Origin: Paludisphaera mucosa
GTDB taxonomy: Bacteria > Planctomycetota > Planctomycetia > Isosphaerales > Isosphaeraceae
DNA length: 64,000 bases
Reading direction: 5' to 3'
Assembly: GCF_029589435.1 (NCBI RefSeq)
Contig: NZ_JARRAG010000002.1
Coordinates: 3,162,001 to 3,226,000 of the forward strand
The stretch's first letter is position 1; each line of letters starts with the position of its first letter. The notes beneath the pieces are model-generated. The model did not search any database and was not told the DNA's origin. It saw only the letters and a list, made by a program, of their open reading frames with translations. Shown here piece after piece: positions 24,149-31,428 of the stretch. Both the position numbers and the translations under genes were made by a program.

Positions 24149-24592
24149 GTGGCCAGGATCGTCACCCGCATCATCCTCGGCGTCGCCATGCTGGCCGCAG
24201 CCTGGCAGTCGTTCTCGATGTCGCTGCGCCGCCTAGAAGAGGCTCGAGGCCCAATCCCGGCGCAGTTTAGGAGCATTCAAGACTTGGATATCGACTTCTT
24301 CGACCGGCCTGACCCCAGGGATATCCCCACCACTCCCGAACAGTTAGCCAAGTATCGAGAAGCCTTTTGGCTTCAGCGATTCTCGCTGGCCACCGTCCTC
24401 CCCGGCATCGCCCTCATCCTGCTCGGCGTGCTGCCCACCATCGTCCCGCCCACTTTCCGGCTTCTGGTATGGCACTTCATCCCCGACTTCATGCGGAGGC
24501 ACGGCAATGACGCTGCTATCGAGATGGTTCCAGAATCGGCGGCCCCCGAAGACGTCCGACCCCCTGGACCAGAAGCTGTTCCGCTGGTCTGA
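24149..24592 (+). CDS. two-TM membrane protein preceding a coupling-ATPase gene
   Basis: A 147-aa protein starting at GTG 24149 (MARIVTRIILGVAMLAAAWQ), with a first TM helix or signal anchor, a middle loop of about 50 residues and a second TM (LATVLPGIALILLGVLPTIV). Its 3' end overlaps the start of the TraD-like ATPase gene by 86 bp, unusual but in a different frame and with a good RBS for the second gene, so coupling or co-assembly at the membrane is likely. Function unknown; perhaps a membrane anchor for the ATPase. Confidence 0.55.
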   Translation: MARIVTRIILGVAMLAAAWQSFSMSLRRLEEARGPIPAQFRSIQDLDIDFFDRPDPRDIPTTPEQLAKYREAFWLQRFSLATVLPGIALILLGVLPTIVPPTFRLLVWHFIPDFMRRHGNDAAIEMVPESAAPEDVRPPGPEAVPLV

Positions 24593-25971
24593 ACGCGACC
24601 CCTTCACCGTCCGCGACCTGCTGAACGGCGGGGTATGCGTGATCGGCCGGGCGGGCTCCGGCAAGACGTCCAGCTCGGGGAAGCTCCTCGGCAGGTCGAT
24701 CATCGGACTGCCCGGATCGGGTGGGCTCATCCTCGCGGCGAAGCCCGAAGACCTCGAGATGTGGCAGGCCATCTTCGCCTCGGCGGGTCGCTCGGAAGAC
24801 CTGCTCGTGTTCGGGCCGGAGCAGCCCCTGCGGTTTAACTTCCTCGGCTACGTGCTCGCCATGGGCGGGCTCACGCGGGACGTGACCCGCTGCATCACGG
24901 TCATCGGCGAGACGCTCCGGTCGGCAGATACCAAGGGCGGCGAGTCGGCCGATTTCTGGGAAGGCGAACAGCAGCGGATGATCTACAACGGCGTGGAGGT
25001 GGTGAAGCTCGCAACTGGTAGCGTCTCCGCGCCCGACATCCAGCGGTTCATCATGGCCGCCCCACAGAGCCCGGCGCAACTCACAGATGAAAAGTGGCGG
25101 GACGGTTTCTGCAACCAATGCCTCAAAGCCGCCTACATGCGGGGCAAGAGCCCCGTCGAGGAGCACGACTATCGTCTTGCCGTCGATTACTGGCTCGCCG
25201 AGTTCCCGACGATGGCGGATAAGACCCGATCGTCCATCCTGACGGGCGTCATGGGCATCCTCCATACCTTCAACGTTGGCGTGGTGCGCGAGCTCGTCTC
25301 GACGACCTCGAACTGCAGCCCGGACGACATGCTCAAGGGCAAGTGGGTCATCGTGAACATGGCGCCCGCCGAGTACGGCGACACTGGCGCGCTTGTCGCG
25401 GCGGGTTGGAAGTTCCTCACCGAGAAGATGGTGCTCCCGCCGTCATGCCGACGATTCGTCGAACGTCGTCACCATCTGGGCCGACGAGGCGGCGCAGTTC
25501 GTCAACAGCTTCGATTCGCTGTTCATCACGCAGTGCCGCTCGCACAAGGGCTGCCTCGTTTTCCTCACGCAGTCGCTGCACTCGTACTTCGGCGCCCTCA
25601 AGGGCGATACGGGGCGCAACCAGGCCGATGCCCTCCTCACCAACTTCTCGACGCGGATCATGCACGCGATCGGCGACGCGAAAACAGCGGAGTGGGCCAG
25701 CGAGATGCTGGGCCGGGAACTCGAGTCCTTCGTCTCCACGAGCAACTCGCCCGGTGAGCATCCCTTCGAGGACATCTTCGGAGCGAGCAAGGCGAGCACC
25801 TCGGTTTCCTTCCAGTACCAGCCCGCGTTACAGCCCAAGGTGTTCATGCACGGGCTCAGGACCGGCGGACTCGCCAACGACCTCACTTGCGACGCCGTGG
25901 TCATCCGGTCGGCGGAGCCCTTCAGCAACGGTCGGAGCTGGATGATCGTCGCGTTCTCTCAGAAAGACTGA
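24507..25971 (+). pseudogene. TraD/VirD4-like coupling ATPase, frameshifted
   Basis: The first frame (24507 on) has MTLLSRWFQN, a Walker A GRAGSGKT (residues 47-54) and AKPEDLEMWQAIFASAGRSE, and breaks at about 25443. The second frame carries NVVTIWADEAAQFVNSFDSL (Walker B) and CRSHKGCLVFLTQSLHSY, the sensor/Arg region of TraG/TraD-type coupling proteins, to the stop at 25971. One extra T at about 25443 (CCGCCG-T-CATGCC) explains the shift. Overall length of about 487 aa after correction fits the family. It could be a real pseudogene, a sequencing error or, less likely, programmed frameshifting. Such ATPases link conjugative DNA to a secretion channel. Confidence 0.75.
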
Positions 25972-25988
25972 TCCGAAAGGGGTGTGCC

Positions 25989-26552
25989 ATGCCTCAGGAA
26001 CAGAACAACTCGACGAAGCTCACCACCGGCGATTCTCTCGGCCTCATCTATCTCTTCGCCAACAGCCACGCGACGGCGATCACGCCGCTGATCCGGAACA
26101 GCTTCGGGGCGGAGGCCTTCCACCCCTACGGGCTCGTGGCTCTCCTTCTGATGCTCGCGTTGACCGGCGGCCGGTGGGCCAGCGGCATGGGCCTCTACCT
26201 GATGTTGTGGTTCATCGCTCTGATCGTCCGGCGCATCCAGACCTTCCATCTCAGGCAAAAGGGCATCATCACGCATAGCCGGTACAGGGGCTATCCATGG
26301 CTCGCGATGAAGTTCCGCTTCATCAAGGACGTGGAGCAGGCAAGAGGATTCGAGCCGTTCATGTGCTTCCTGATCGGCGCGGCGGTTTGCCCCATGTCGG
26401 AAACCCTCGGCCTGTTCATCATGGCCGGCTTCGTCTCGCTTGGCGTGTGCATGTGCATCGACAAATTCATCGTCTACAAGCGGGTGCAGCACATGAGCGA
26501 CGCAGTTCTCGAAGGTGAGTATTACGCGGAGGAGTTCAAGAAGGGGCGGTAG
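25989..26552 (+). CDS. multi-TM membrane protein in the transfer-like module
   Basis: A 187-aa protein from ATG 25989 (MPQEQNNSTKLTTGDSLGLI) after AAAGGGG. Hydrophobic helices at YGLVALLLMLALTGG, GMGLYLMLWFIALIVRRI and FMCFLIGAAVCPM / LGLFIMAGFVSLGVCMCI give about four TM segments, and the C-terminus is charged (EGEYYAEEFKKGR). It lies 17 bp after the TraD-like ATPase gene and could be a membrane partner. No family recognised. Confidence 0.6.
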   Translation: MPQEQNNSTKLTTGDSLGLIYLFANSHATAITPLIRNSFGAEAFHPYGLVALLLMLALTGGRWASGMGLYLMLWFIALIVRRIQTFHLRQKGIITHSRYRGYPWLAMKFRFIKDVEQARGFEPFMCFLIGAAVCPMSETLGLFIMAGFVSLGVCMCIDKFIVYKRVQHMSDAVLEGEYYAEEFKKGR

Positions 26553-26608
26553 GTAGCGTGCGCGCATCGTCTCGGCGAAAACGCTAGACAACAAATCGGA
26601 GCACATAA

Positions 26609-26917
26609 ATGGCTGATGAATCGAGTCCAGGCATCGCGGAGCGGATGGTCGACAAGATGAACGAGTGGGCTTCCGAGCAACCCCAGTTCACCGGCCAGGT
26701 CGAGGCTATGTGGCGCGAGGGCCTGAAAGACCTCCAGAACGCCATCCTCCCGGCCTTCCCTGAAAGCCAACGCGGGGTCGAGGAACCGGGCACGCCGTTG
26801 AGCCCTACATCGCAGCAGGTCACGCAGGAATTGGGTGTCTCCTACGACCAAATGCTCGAAAGCTACGCCCCTCCAAGCACCCCCGTCATGCAGAAGGAAG
26901 CCGAGATGGAGCGATAG
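26609..26917 (+). CDS. hypothetical acidic protein
   Basis: A 102-aa protein, MADESSPGIAERMVDKMNEW, with a helical middle (GQVEAMWREGLKDLQNAILP) and disordered end (VSYDQMLESYAPPSTPVMQK). No domain is recognised. It lies in the same plus-strand run of small accessory genes as the membrane proteins at 25989 and 26970. Confidence 0.5.
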   Translation: MADESSPGIAERMVDKMNEWASEQPQFTGQVEAMWREGLKDLQNAILPAFPESQRGVEEPGTPLSPTSQQVTQELGVSYDQMLESYAPPSTPVMQKEAEMER

Positions 26918-26969
26918 CGCTGCCATCTAACAGACCGTACCGTTTCACCCCATGCACAAGGAGTCTCAG

Positions 26970-27161
26970 ATGGACCAGGGTTTCGCGCAGATCGTCTTCG
27001 TCGGGCTGGTCGCGTGGATTTTCTACATGCTGACGTTCCGCTTGAAGGACTTCATCGTGATCAACGACCACATGAGGGGCAACATCAAGGACGCCGGCAA
27101 TGTGGCCGGCAAGGCTACCGGAATCGGCCTCAAGGTGCTCAGCACCTTCCTCAAGAAGTGA
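26970..27161 (+). CDS. single-TM small protein
   Basis: 63 aa from ATG 26970 (MDQGFAQIVFVGLVAWIFYM), chosen because CAAGGAGTCTCAG directly precedes it; an ATG 18 bp upstream is in frame but lacks an RBS. One hydrophobic helix (FAQIVFVGLVAWIFYML), then an amphipathic tail (GNIKDAGNVAGKATGIGLKV) resembling small membrane-associated or phage-like peptides. Followed by a GGGGCGGG / CCCGCCCC hairpin at about 27165-27190. Confidence 0.55.
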   Translation: MDQGFAQIVFVGLVAWIFYMLTFRLKDFIVINDHMRGNIKDAGNVAGKATGIGLKVLSTFLKK

Positions 27162-27167
27162 CCCGAG

Positions 27168-27190
27168 GGGCGGGGAAAGCGACCCGCCCC
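27168..27190 (+). terminator. hairpin after the single-TM gene
   Basis: GGGGCGGG ... CCCGCCCC, 8-bp stem with a 7-base loop, starting a few bases after the stop at 27161. Confidence 0.45.
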
Positions 27191-27211
27191 GCATCCTCCC
27201 GGGAGTTCGCC

Positions 27212-27289
27212 ATGTTCGTGTGGATGCTGTTTTTGATCGACGCCGCAGTGACAGCCTTCGCGGTGACGCACACCGACGACGGCAACTGA
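27212..27289 (+). CDS. 25-aa membrane micropeptide candidate
   Basis: Encodes MFVWMLFLIDAAVTAFAVTH followed by TDDGN and a stop. The hydrophobic run could span a membrane. A GGGAGTTCGCC RBS-like sequence lies ahead. Too short to be certain; it fits the string of tiny genes here. Confidence 0.3.
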   Translation: MFVWMLFLIDAAVTAFAVTHTDDGN

Positions 27290-27338
27290 AAACCCCGTGG
27301 CGAGGAAAGCCAACCCGCCTGACTCATTAGGAGCCACG

Positions 27339-27530
27339 ATGCCCGAGGAAAGTGAGTTGATCGAATACGACTGTGCCTTGGCCGCCGGCCTGTTGATCGT
27401 CGAAATGCTTCAGACAAGCCCTCATGCCTCCACACCGGAGTTGGTTTCGTTCATTACCGTCGCCTGCCTTGAGGCGGTCAAGGAGGCCAAGCGGCGGACG
27501 CGCTTCACCGCTCAGCCCTCGGTCAACTGA
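27339..27530 (+). CDS. small hypothetical protein
   Basis: 63 aa, MPEESELIEYDCALAAGLLI, with a helical mid-part (VEMLQTSPHASTPELVSFIT) and a short basic end. An AGGAGCCACG RBS directly precedes the ATG; the upstream in-frame Met has none. Ten bases separate its stop from the next ATG, so it is probably co-translated. Function unknown. Confidence 0.5.
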   Translation: MPEESELIEYDCALAAGLLIVEMLQTSPHASTPELVSFITVACLEAVKEAKRRTRFTAQPSVN

Positions 27531-27540
27531 GGAGGTCCCC

Positions 27541-27900
27541 ATGCCCAGTGACGAAAGACAACTCGCCCATGCCGTGCGGCACATCGAGCGGATCAAGGAA
27601 GGCACCTATCCGGCGGTGGTTGGCCGCGACAGCAATTACCGCATCGTTGAGCGGGATTGGAAAGACATGCCAGAGCCGAGCAAGCTCGCCATCCTTCAGG
27701 ACGCTGTCGACTGGTCCGGCATCTCCAACCGTGACCAAGGGCATATCCTCCTGTCGGAGATCGACCCAGGCAAGATCAGCGACACGCAGCGCAACCGCCT
27801 GATCGACATGGCGGTGTCAGAGGACGGTTATCAGGAGATGCTCGAAGAGAAGGCCGCCGCCGCGACGGGTCGGGGCAAAGACCGTGAAAAGGAGAGATAA
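27541..27900 (+). CDS. hypothetical 119-aa protein
   Basis: Begins MPSDERQLAHAVRHIERIKE directly after GAGGAGGTCCCC. Mainly helical (KLAILQDAVDWSGISNRDQG, NRLIDMAVSEDGYQEMLEEK) with a charged tail. It belongs to a chain of tiny genes with 1-10 bp gaps that ends at the excisionase gene. No family recognised; similar small helical proteins accompany integrases of integrative elements. Confidence 0.55.
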   Translation: MPSDERQLAHAVRHIERIKEGTYPAVVGRDSNYRIVERDWKDMPEPSKLAILQDAVDWSGISNRDQGHILLSEIDPGKISDTQRNRLIDMAVSEDGYQEMLEEKAAAATGRGKDREKER

Positions 27901-27901
27901 C

Positions 27902-28087
27902 ATGTTCATAGAGATTCAGAGCGCAGACCCCGCGGTGCACGCCTTGGCCGTCAGGATCGCCCAGCGATGCGTCTGGATCATCCAGGCCGTGTTGCGTGAA
28001 GAGGAACGGGGTGAGGCCGCTCGCGAGTTCTATCGCGTCTGCCGCGAGGAGTTGGACAAGAAGTCGTCACGCGAACCGGAGGTCTGA
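27902..28087 (+). CDS. small helical hypothetical protein
   Basis: 61 aa, MFIEIQSADPAVHALAVRIA, mostly one helix pair (VLREEERGEAAREFYRVCRE). It starts one base after the previous stop (TAACATG), so translation is probably coupled; the preceding AAAAGGAGAGATAAC supplies the RBS. Unknown function. Confidence 0.5.
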   Translation: MFIEIQSADPAVHALAVRIAQRCVWIIQAVLREEERGEAAREFYRVCREELDKKSSREPEV

Positions 28088-28089
28088 CC

Positions 28090-28260
28090 ATGCCGGAGGA
28101 GAAACCCAAACGGCCGAACTCCCTCCATGAGGAGTGGAAGACCGATTACGAGGCCGCCCGCCTCCGCGACAGCGGGCAGGAATACGAGTCGTTCCTCAAG
28201 GAGGCCACCGAGCGGGCCAAGTCGCGCATGCTGGGGAAGGATAGGGGGCAAGAAAGATGA
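28090..28260 (+). CDS. small charged protein upstream of the excisionase gene
   Basis: 56 aa, MPEEKPKRPNSLHEEWKTDY, highly charged and helical (AARLRDSGQEYESFLKEATE). It starts two bases after the previous stop and its own TGA overlaps the ATG of the excisionase-like gene (ATGA). The tight coupling supports a real gene, unknown function. Confidence 0.5.
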   Translation: MPEEKPKRPNSLHEEWKTDYEAARLRDSGQEYESFLKEATERAKSRMLGKDRGQER

Positions 28261-28448
28261 GCACAGATGCAGCGCCGAAACTGATCAACGCAGAGGAACT
28301 GGCCAAGCTCATGCAGGTGTCCGAGCGGACGCTGTGGCGGCTGCTCTCCGGCCGCAAGTTCCCCCAGCCCGTTCGCATCGGGCGCAACACCCGCTGGCGG
28401 CTGGCCGAGGTGACGGAGTGGATCGAGAGGGGGTGCCCGCATGGCTGA
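28257..28448 (+). CDS. AlpA/Xis-like excisionase
   Basis: A 63-aa helix-turn-helix of the MerR/AlpA type: KLINAEELAKLMQVSERTLW, then RLLSGRKFPQPVRIGRNTRW and RLAEVTEWIERG. The ELAKLMQVSERTLWRLL HTH and the RIGRNTRW wing are typical of excisionases and DNA-binding regulators next to tyrosine integrases. It sits just before the integrase gene, separated by a strong terminator hairpin, and probably bends att DNA to drive excision. Confidence 0.85.
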   Translation: MSTDAAPKLINAEELAKLMQVSERTLWRLLSGRKFPQPVRIGRNTRWRLAEVTEWIERGCPHG

Positions 28449-28474
28449 CCCTGGCGCGCTCCACCTACTGAACT

Positions 28475-28506
28475 TATAATCAGGGACGGGCAACCGTCCC
28501 TTTTTC
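28475..28506 (+). terminator. terminator and -10-like box between excisionase and integrase genes
   Basis: A consensus TATAAT (28475-28480) is followed at once by GGGACGG-GCAA-CCGTCCC (28483-28500) and a T-run. This closes the excisionase transcript and may also attenuate or separately promote the integrase gene that starts at 28523. Confidence 0.6.
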
Positions 28507-28522
28507 TTTGGAGGACAGAGCA

Positions 28523-29767
28523 GTGGCCGCGATCTTCAAGCGAGGTCGGGACAAGGGGAAGAAGACCAAGCCCTATGTGATCCAGTACACGGACCACGAG
28601 GGTAACCGCCAGTTCGCCAAGGGCTTCACCGACAAGGCGCTCACCGAGCAGCTGGCCGCGAAACTCGAAAACGAGGTGCTGCTGCGGAAGCGGGGCATGA
28701 TCGACCCGGCCCAGGAGCGGCTGCTGGCGATCAAGCAGAGTCCGATCACCGAGCATCTCGATGCCTTCGACCGCTCGATGGCGAACAACACTCCGAAGCA
28801 CCGTAAGTTGACCATGACCCGGGTGACCCGGGTCATCGAGGGTTGCGGGTTCCTGACGCTGGCCGAGATGGACGGCGAGAAGGTCGTGGACTGGCTGAAC
28901 GAGTTCCGCGAGGAGGAGGACATCGGCGCGCGCACCTACAACCACTACCTGCAAGCGGCGGACGCGTTCGGCAAGTGGCTGGTGTTGACCAAGCGGCTGC
29001 CCGGCAACCCGCTGGTGGGCATGGAGCGGCTGAACGCCGAAACCGACGTGCGGCACAAGCGGCGGGCGCTCACGCCCGACGAGTTCGCCCGGCTGGTCGA
29101 GGCCGCCCGTAATTCCGGCGTCGAGGTGCAGGGTTACGACGGTGAGATGCGGGCGAGGATTTACCAGATCAGCTACCTGACCGGGCTTCGCCGTTCCGAG
29201 CTGGCGAGCCTGACCCCGAACTCGTTCAAGCTAGACGATCCGCAGCCAACCCTGACGGTCGATGCCGCCTGCTCGAAGCACCGCCGCAAGGACGTCCTGC
29301 CGATGCACCCCAAACTGGTCACGCTGGTGCGGGGGTGGATCTCGGGGCTCGATCCCGATGAACCGCTTTTCTATCGCCTCGCTCGGCGCAAGACCTACAC
29401 GATGGTGCAAAAGGATTTGGAGCGGGCTGGCATACCCTACGAGACACACGAGGGGCTGGCCGACTTCCACGCGGCGGGGCGGCACTCCCACATTACGAGA
29501 CTGGTCAGGTCGGGCGCGTCGATCATGGAGGCGAAGGAACTTGCCCGGCATGCCGACATTTGCCAGACGGCCAAGTACACCCACATTGGCATGGAGGACA
29601 GGGCGGAGGCGTTGGCCGCGCTTCCGTTCCCGCTGGCTCCGGCGGTAGTGGAGGCGCTGGTGGAGGACGCCGACCTACAGGCGGTAGTCACGGCGTGGCC
29701 AAGATTGTCCGAGGAAATCAGGCGGCAAATCCGGGAGCTGGCGGCCTCGACATCGACAGATAGGTGA
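28523..29767 (+). CDS. tyrosine recombinase (phage-type integrase)
   Basis: A 414-aa site-specific recombinase. The N-terminal SAM-like/AP2-like region (YVIQYTDHEGNRQFAKGFTD) is followed by a core-binding domain and the catalytic domain, with R223 in YLTGLRRSELASL, the RHSHITRLV box (H323-R326) and HADICQTAKYTHIG (His343, nucleophile Tyr352). I use GTG 28523, which follows GGAGGACAGAGCA, over an upstream TTG. It ends 178 bp before the 3' end of ssrA, consistent with integrase-mediated insertion at the tmRNA gene. Confidence 0.92.
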   Translation: MAAIFKRGRDKGKKTKPYVIQYTDHEGNRQFAKGFTDKALTEQLAAKLENEVLLRKRGMIDPAQERLLAIKQSPITEHLDAFDRSMANNTPKHRKLTMTRVTRVIEGCGFLTLAEMDGEKVVDWLNEFREEEDIGARTYNHYLQAADAFGKWLVLTKRLPGNPLVGMERLNAETDVRHKRRALTPDEFARLVEAARNSGVEVQGYDGEMRARIYQISYLTGLRRSELASLTPNSFKLDDPQPTLTVDAACSKHRRKDVLPMHPKLVTLVRGWISGLDPDEPLFYRLARRKTYTMVQKDLERAGIPYETHEGLADFHAAGRHSHITRLVRSGASIMEAKELARHADICQTAKYTHIGMEDRAEALAALPFPLAPAVVEALVEDADLQAVVTAWPRLSEEIRRQIRELAASTSTDR

Positions 29768-29839
29768 ACGCCGTTGGTTGCATATTGGTTGCGTTTCGGG
29801 CGGCGTCTTGGGTCAGAAGCTTTCAGCGGTTGTCAGCTC

Positions 29840-29895
29840 GGGGGAGTAAAACTCTACCCCCAGAAACGAGCAAAGCCCCGCCGGAGCAGGGCTTT
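29840..29895 (+). terminator. two hairpins between integrase gene and tmRNA
   Basis: GGGGGAGT-rich hairpin around 29840-29861, then AAAGCCC ... GGGCTTT (29872-29878 with 29889-29895), a symmetrical terminator that could serve both the integrase gene and the oppositely transcribed tmRNA. Confidence 0.55.
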
Positions 29896-29945
29896 ACGTC
29901 GTTGGTTGTCACCGCCAGTCAGGAGCTAGCAGTTGGGGTAAAGAG

Positions 29946-30309
29946 TGGAGGCGGCGGGAATTGCACCCGCGTCCCGAGAAGCTTCAGCGAGGGCATCTAC
30001 GTGCGTAGCCGGTCATTTGATTGTCGGCGTCAGGGCTCCGGTCGGCAGGATCCCTTTCGGCTTAGCTCATCATGAATTTCGCCCGGGCTTCAACAAGCGG
30101 TTTGGCTCAGGCTATCCCGAATTGGCGTCCCTGGCCGAGTCTCTCGGGAGAAGACTCGTCGCAGGGCCGTTCACTGTTTTCAGGCAGCGAGACGGAGACC
30201 AACAGTGTTGTTGGCAGTTAAGTTTTAGTCGGCTTTTTACGAGGCCTGCTGACCAACCTCGGCACGCCACCGTTCACTTCGGACATCCGGTCGATCCTGG
30301 TTCGCCCCC
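29946..30309 (-). ncRNA. ssrA: tmRNA (ssrA)
   Basis: About 364-nt one-piece tmRNA on the minus strand, which rescues stalled ribosomes. The 5' GGGGGCG pairs with 3' CGCCTCC to form the 7-bp acceptor stem (one G-U). The reading frame for the tag, complement of 30180-30215, encodes ANNTVGLRLAA and a stop, ending LAA as usual. A 5'-like AACCAGGATCGACCGG and a 3' GGGACGCGGGTGCAATTCCCG T-arm follow the standard plan. The T-loop has UGC where UUC is normal, and CCA is not encoded. The element integrase lies just beyond the 3' end. Confidence 0.9.
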
Positions 30310-30363
30310 TTTGGGGAGACGGCCGAAGCCATCGACGGAGAACCGCCGACTGCTCCGAGAGTC

Positions 30364-30391
30364 ATTATCGTTCCTACGCAGCCCGCGTCAA
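30364..30391 (-). promoter_or_regulatory. candidate ssrA promoter
   Basis: TTGACG (30391-30386), 16-bp spacer, GATAAT (30369-30364). It lies about 55 bp before the mature tmRNA 5' end, so a short leader would be removed by processing. Confidence 0.6.
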
Positions 30392-30558
30392 GGAGGTTCG
30401 TCCCCGGCCGGGACGAGGTCCGGTTTGCACCGCCGACGTCGCTCTTTCTCTCGAAGGGCTTCGTGTTTATGATGGGGCACCGGGCGGGGGGCTTCTCGGT
30501 CCCCGCCACGCTCGGATGGGCGAGGACGGAAACGCGTCGACAGTCGAGGGATCGCGCG

Positions 30559-31407
30559 ATGCTGCCTACCTGGGATCAGATTCAGCGCTCCGCCTACGAG
30601 CGATGGGAGCGCCGGGGAGGGGTCCATGGGGCCGACCAGGACGACTGGGTCGCCGCCGAGATGGACCTCGCATTCCAGCTGAACTACCGGCCGGCCGCCG
30701 AATATCCACTCGCCTCGGCGGAGCCCGTCCTCGTGGGGGCGAGGCCGCAGCCGGGCTGTCGATTTTGCGAGAGGGGCGCGCCCCGGGCGAAGTTCACCGG
30801 GCCCCGGCCGATCGTGCCGGAGGTCGTCGCCGCGACGACGCTACGCACGGGCGAGATCTGCGACGAATGCCACGAGCAGTTCGAGGGATCGATCGACGTC
30901 GACTTCGCGCGGTTCTGGCGGTCGCTCCTCGAGGCCGAAGTGGGCGGGCCGCCGCCGGCGACGGTCTCCATCGGGGCCTACAAGGCCCTGGTGCGGATGG
31001 CGGTTGCGATCATGCCGGCGCGTGAGCTTCAGCATTTCGCTGACACGCTGGAATGGGTGGGGAATCCGGACCACGATTTCGACAGCTCCCTCTTCGGCGG
31101 GACGGGCTGCCTCGTCTACCGGACGCATGCGGCGAGCGAAGTGCCCTGGGTCTCGCTCTCGCGGCGGACGGATCCCGACGCCCCCCTGCCCTACGCCGTG
31201 TTCGTGCTGGTCGCGGGCGCGAACGTCGTCGAGATCGCCCCCCCGCTCTGCTCGCGGGATCAGGACCAGGACGAGGCGGTCCTGCGCCTGCCCGCCCGGT
31301 CGTTCACGACCGGTTTCGGCGGCGACGCGCGATCGGCGACGCGACGGCTCCTCCCCCTGGAGCGGAGCGAGCGGCCGAGGCGTCGCGGGATGCGTCTCTT
31401 CGCCTGA
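30559..31407 (+). CDS. hypothetical protein with DUF2934-like N-terminus and zinc-cluster cysteines
   Basis: A 282-aa protein, MLPTWDQIQRSAYERWERRG, whose first 40 residues (IQRSAYERWERRGGVHGADQ, DWVAAEMDL) match the DUF2934 helix pair. A Cys cluster follows: CRFCERGAPRAKF and TLRTGEICDECHEQF, perhaps a zinc finger or HNH-like treble clef. The middle (PARELQHFADTLEW) is helical and the end Arg-rich. ATG at 30559 fits the DUF2934 start better than an upstream in-frame ATG. Function unknown; possibly nucleic-acid-binding. Confidence 0.6.
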   Translation: MLPTWDQIQRSAYERWERRGGVHGADQDDWVAAEMDLAFQLNYRPAAEYPLASAEPVLVGARPQPGCRFCERGAPRAKFTGPRPIVPEVVAATTLRTGEICDECHEQFEGSIDVDFARFWRSLLEAEVGGPPPATVSIGAYKALVRMAVAIMPARELQHFADTLEWVGNPDHDFDSSLFGGTGCLVYRTHAASEVPWVSLSRRTDPDAPLPYAVFVLVAGANVVEIAPPLCSRDQDQDEAVLRLPARSFTTGFGGDARSATRRLLPLERSERPRRRGMRLFA

Positions 31408-31428
31408 CGGCGAGGTCGGCCGCGGCGA

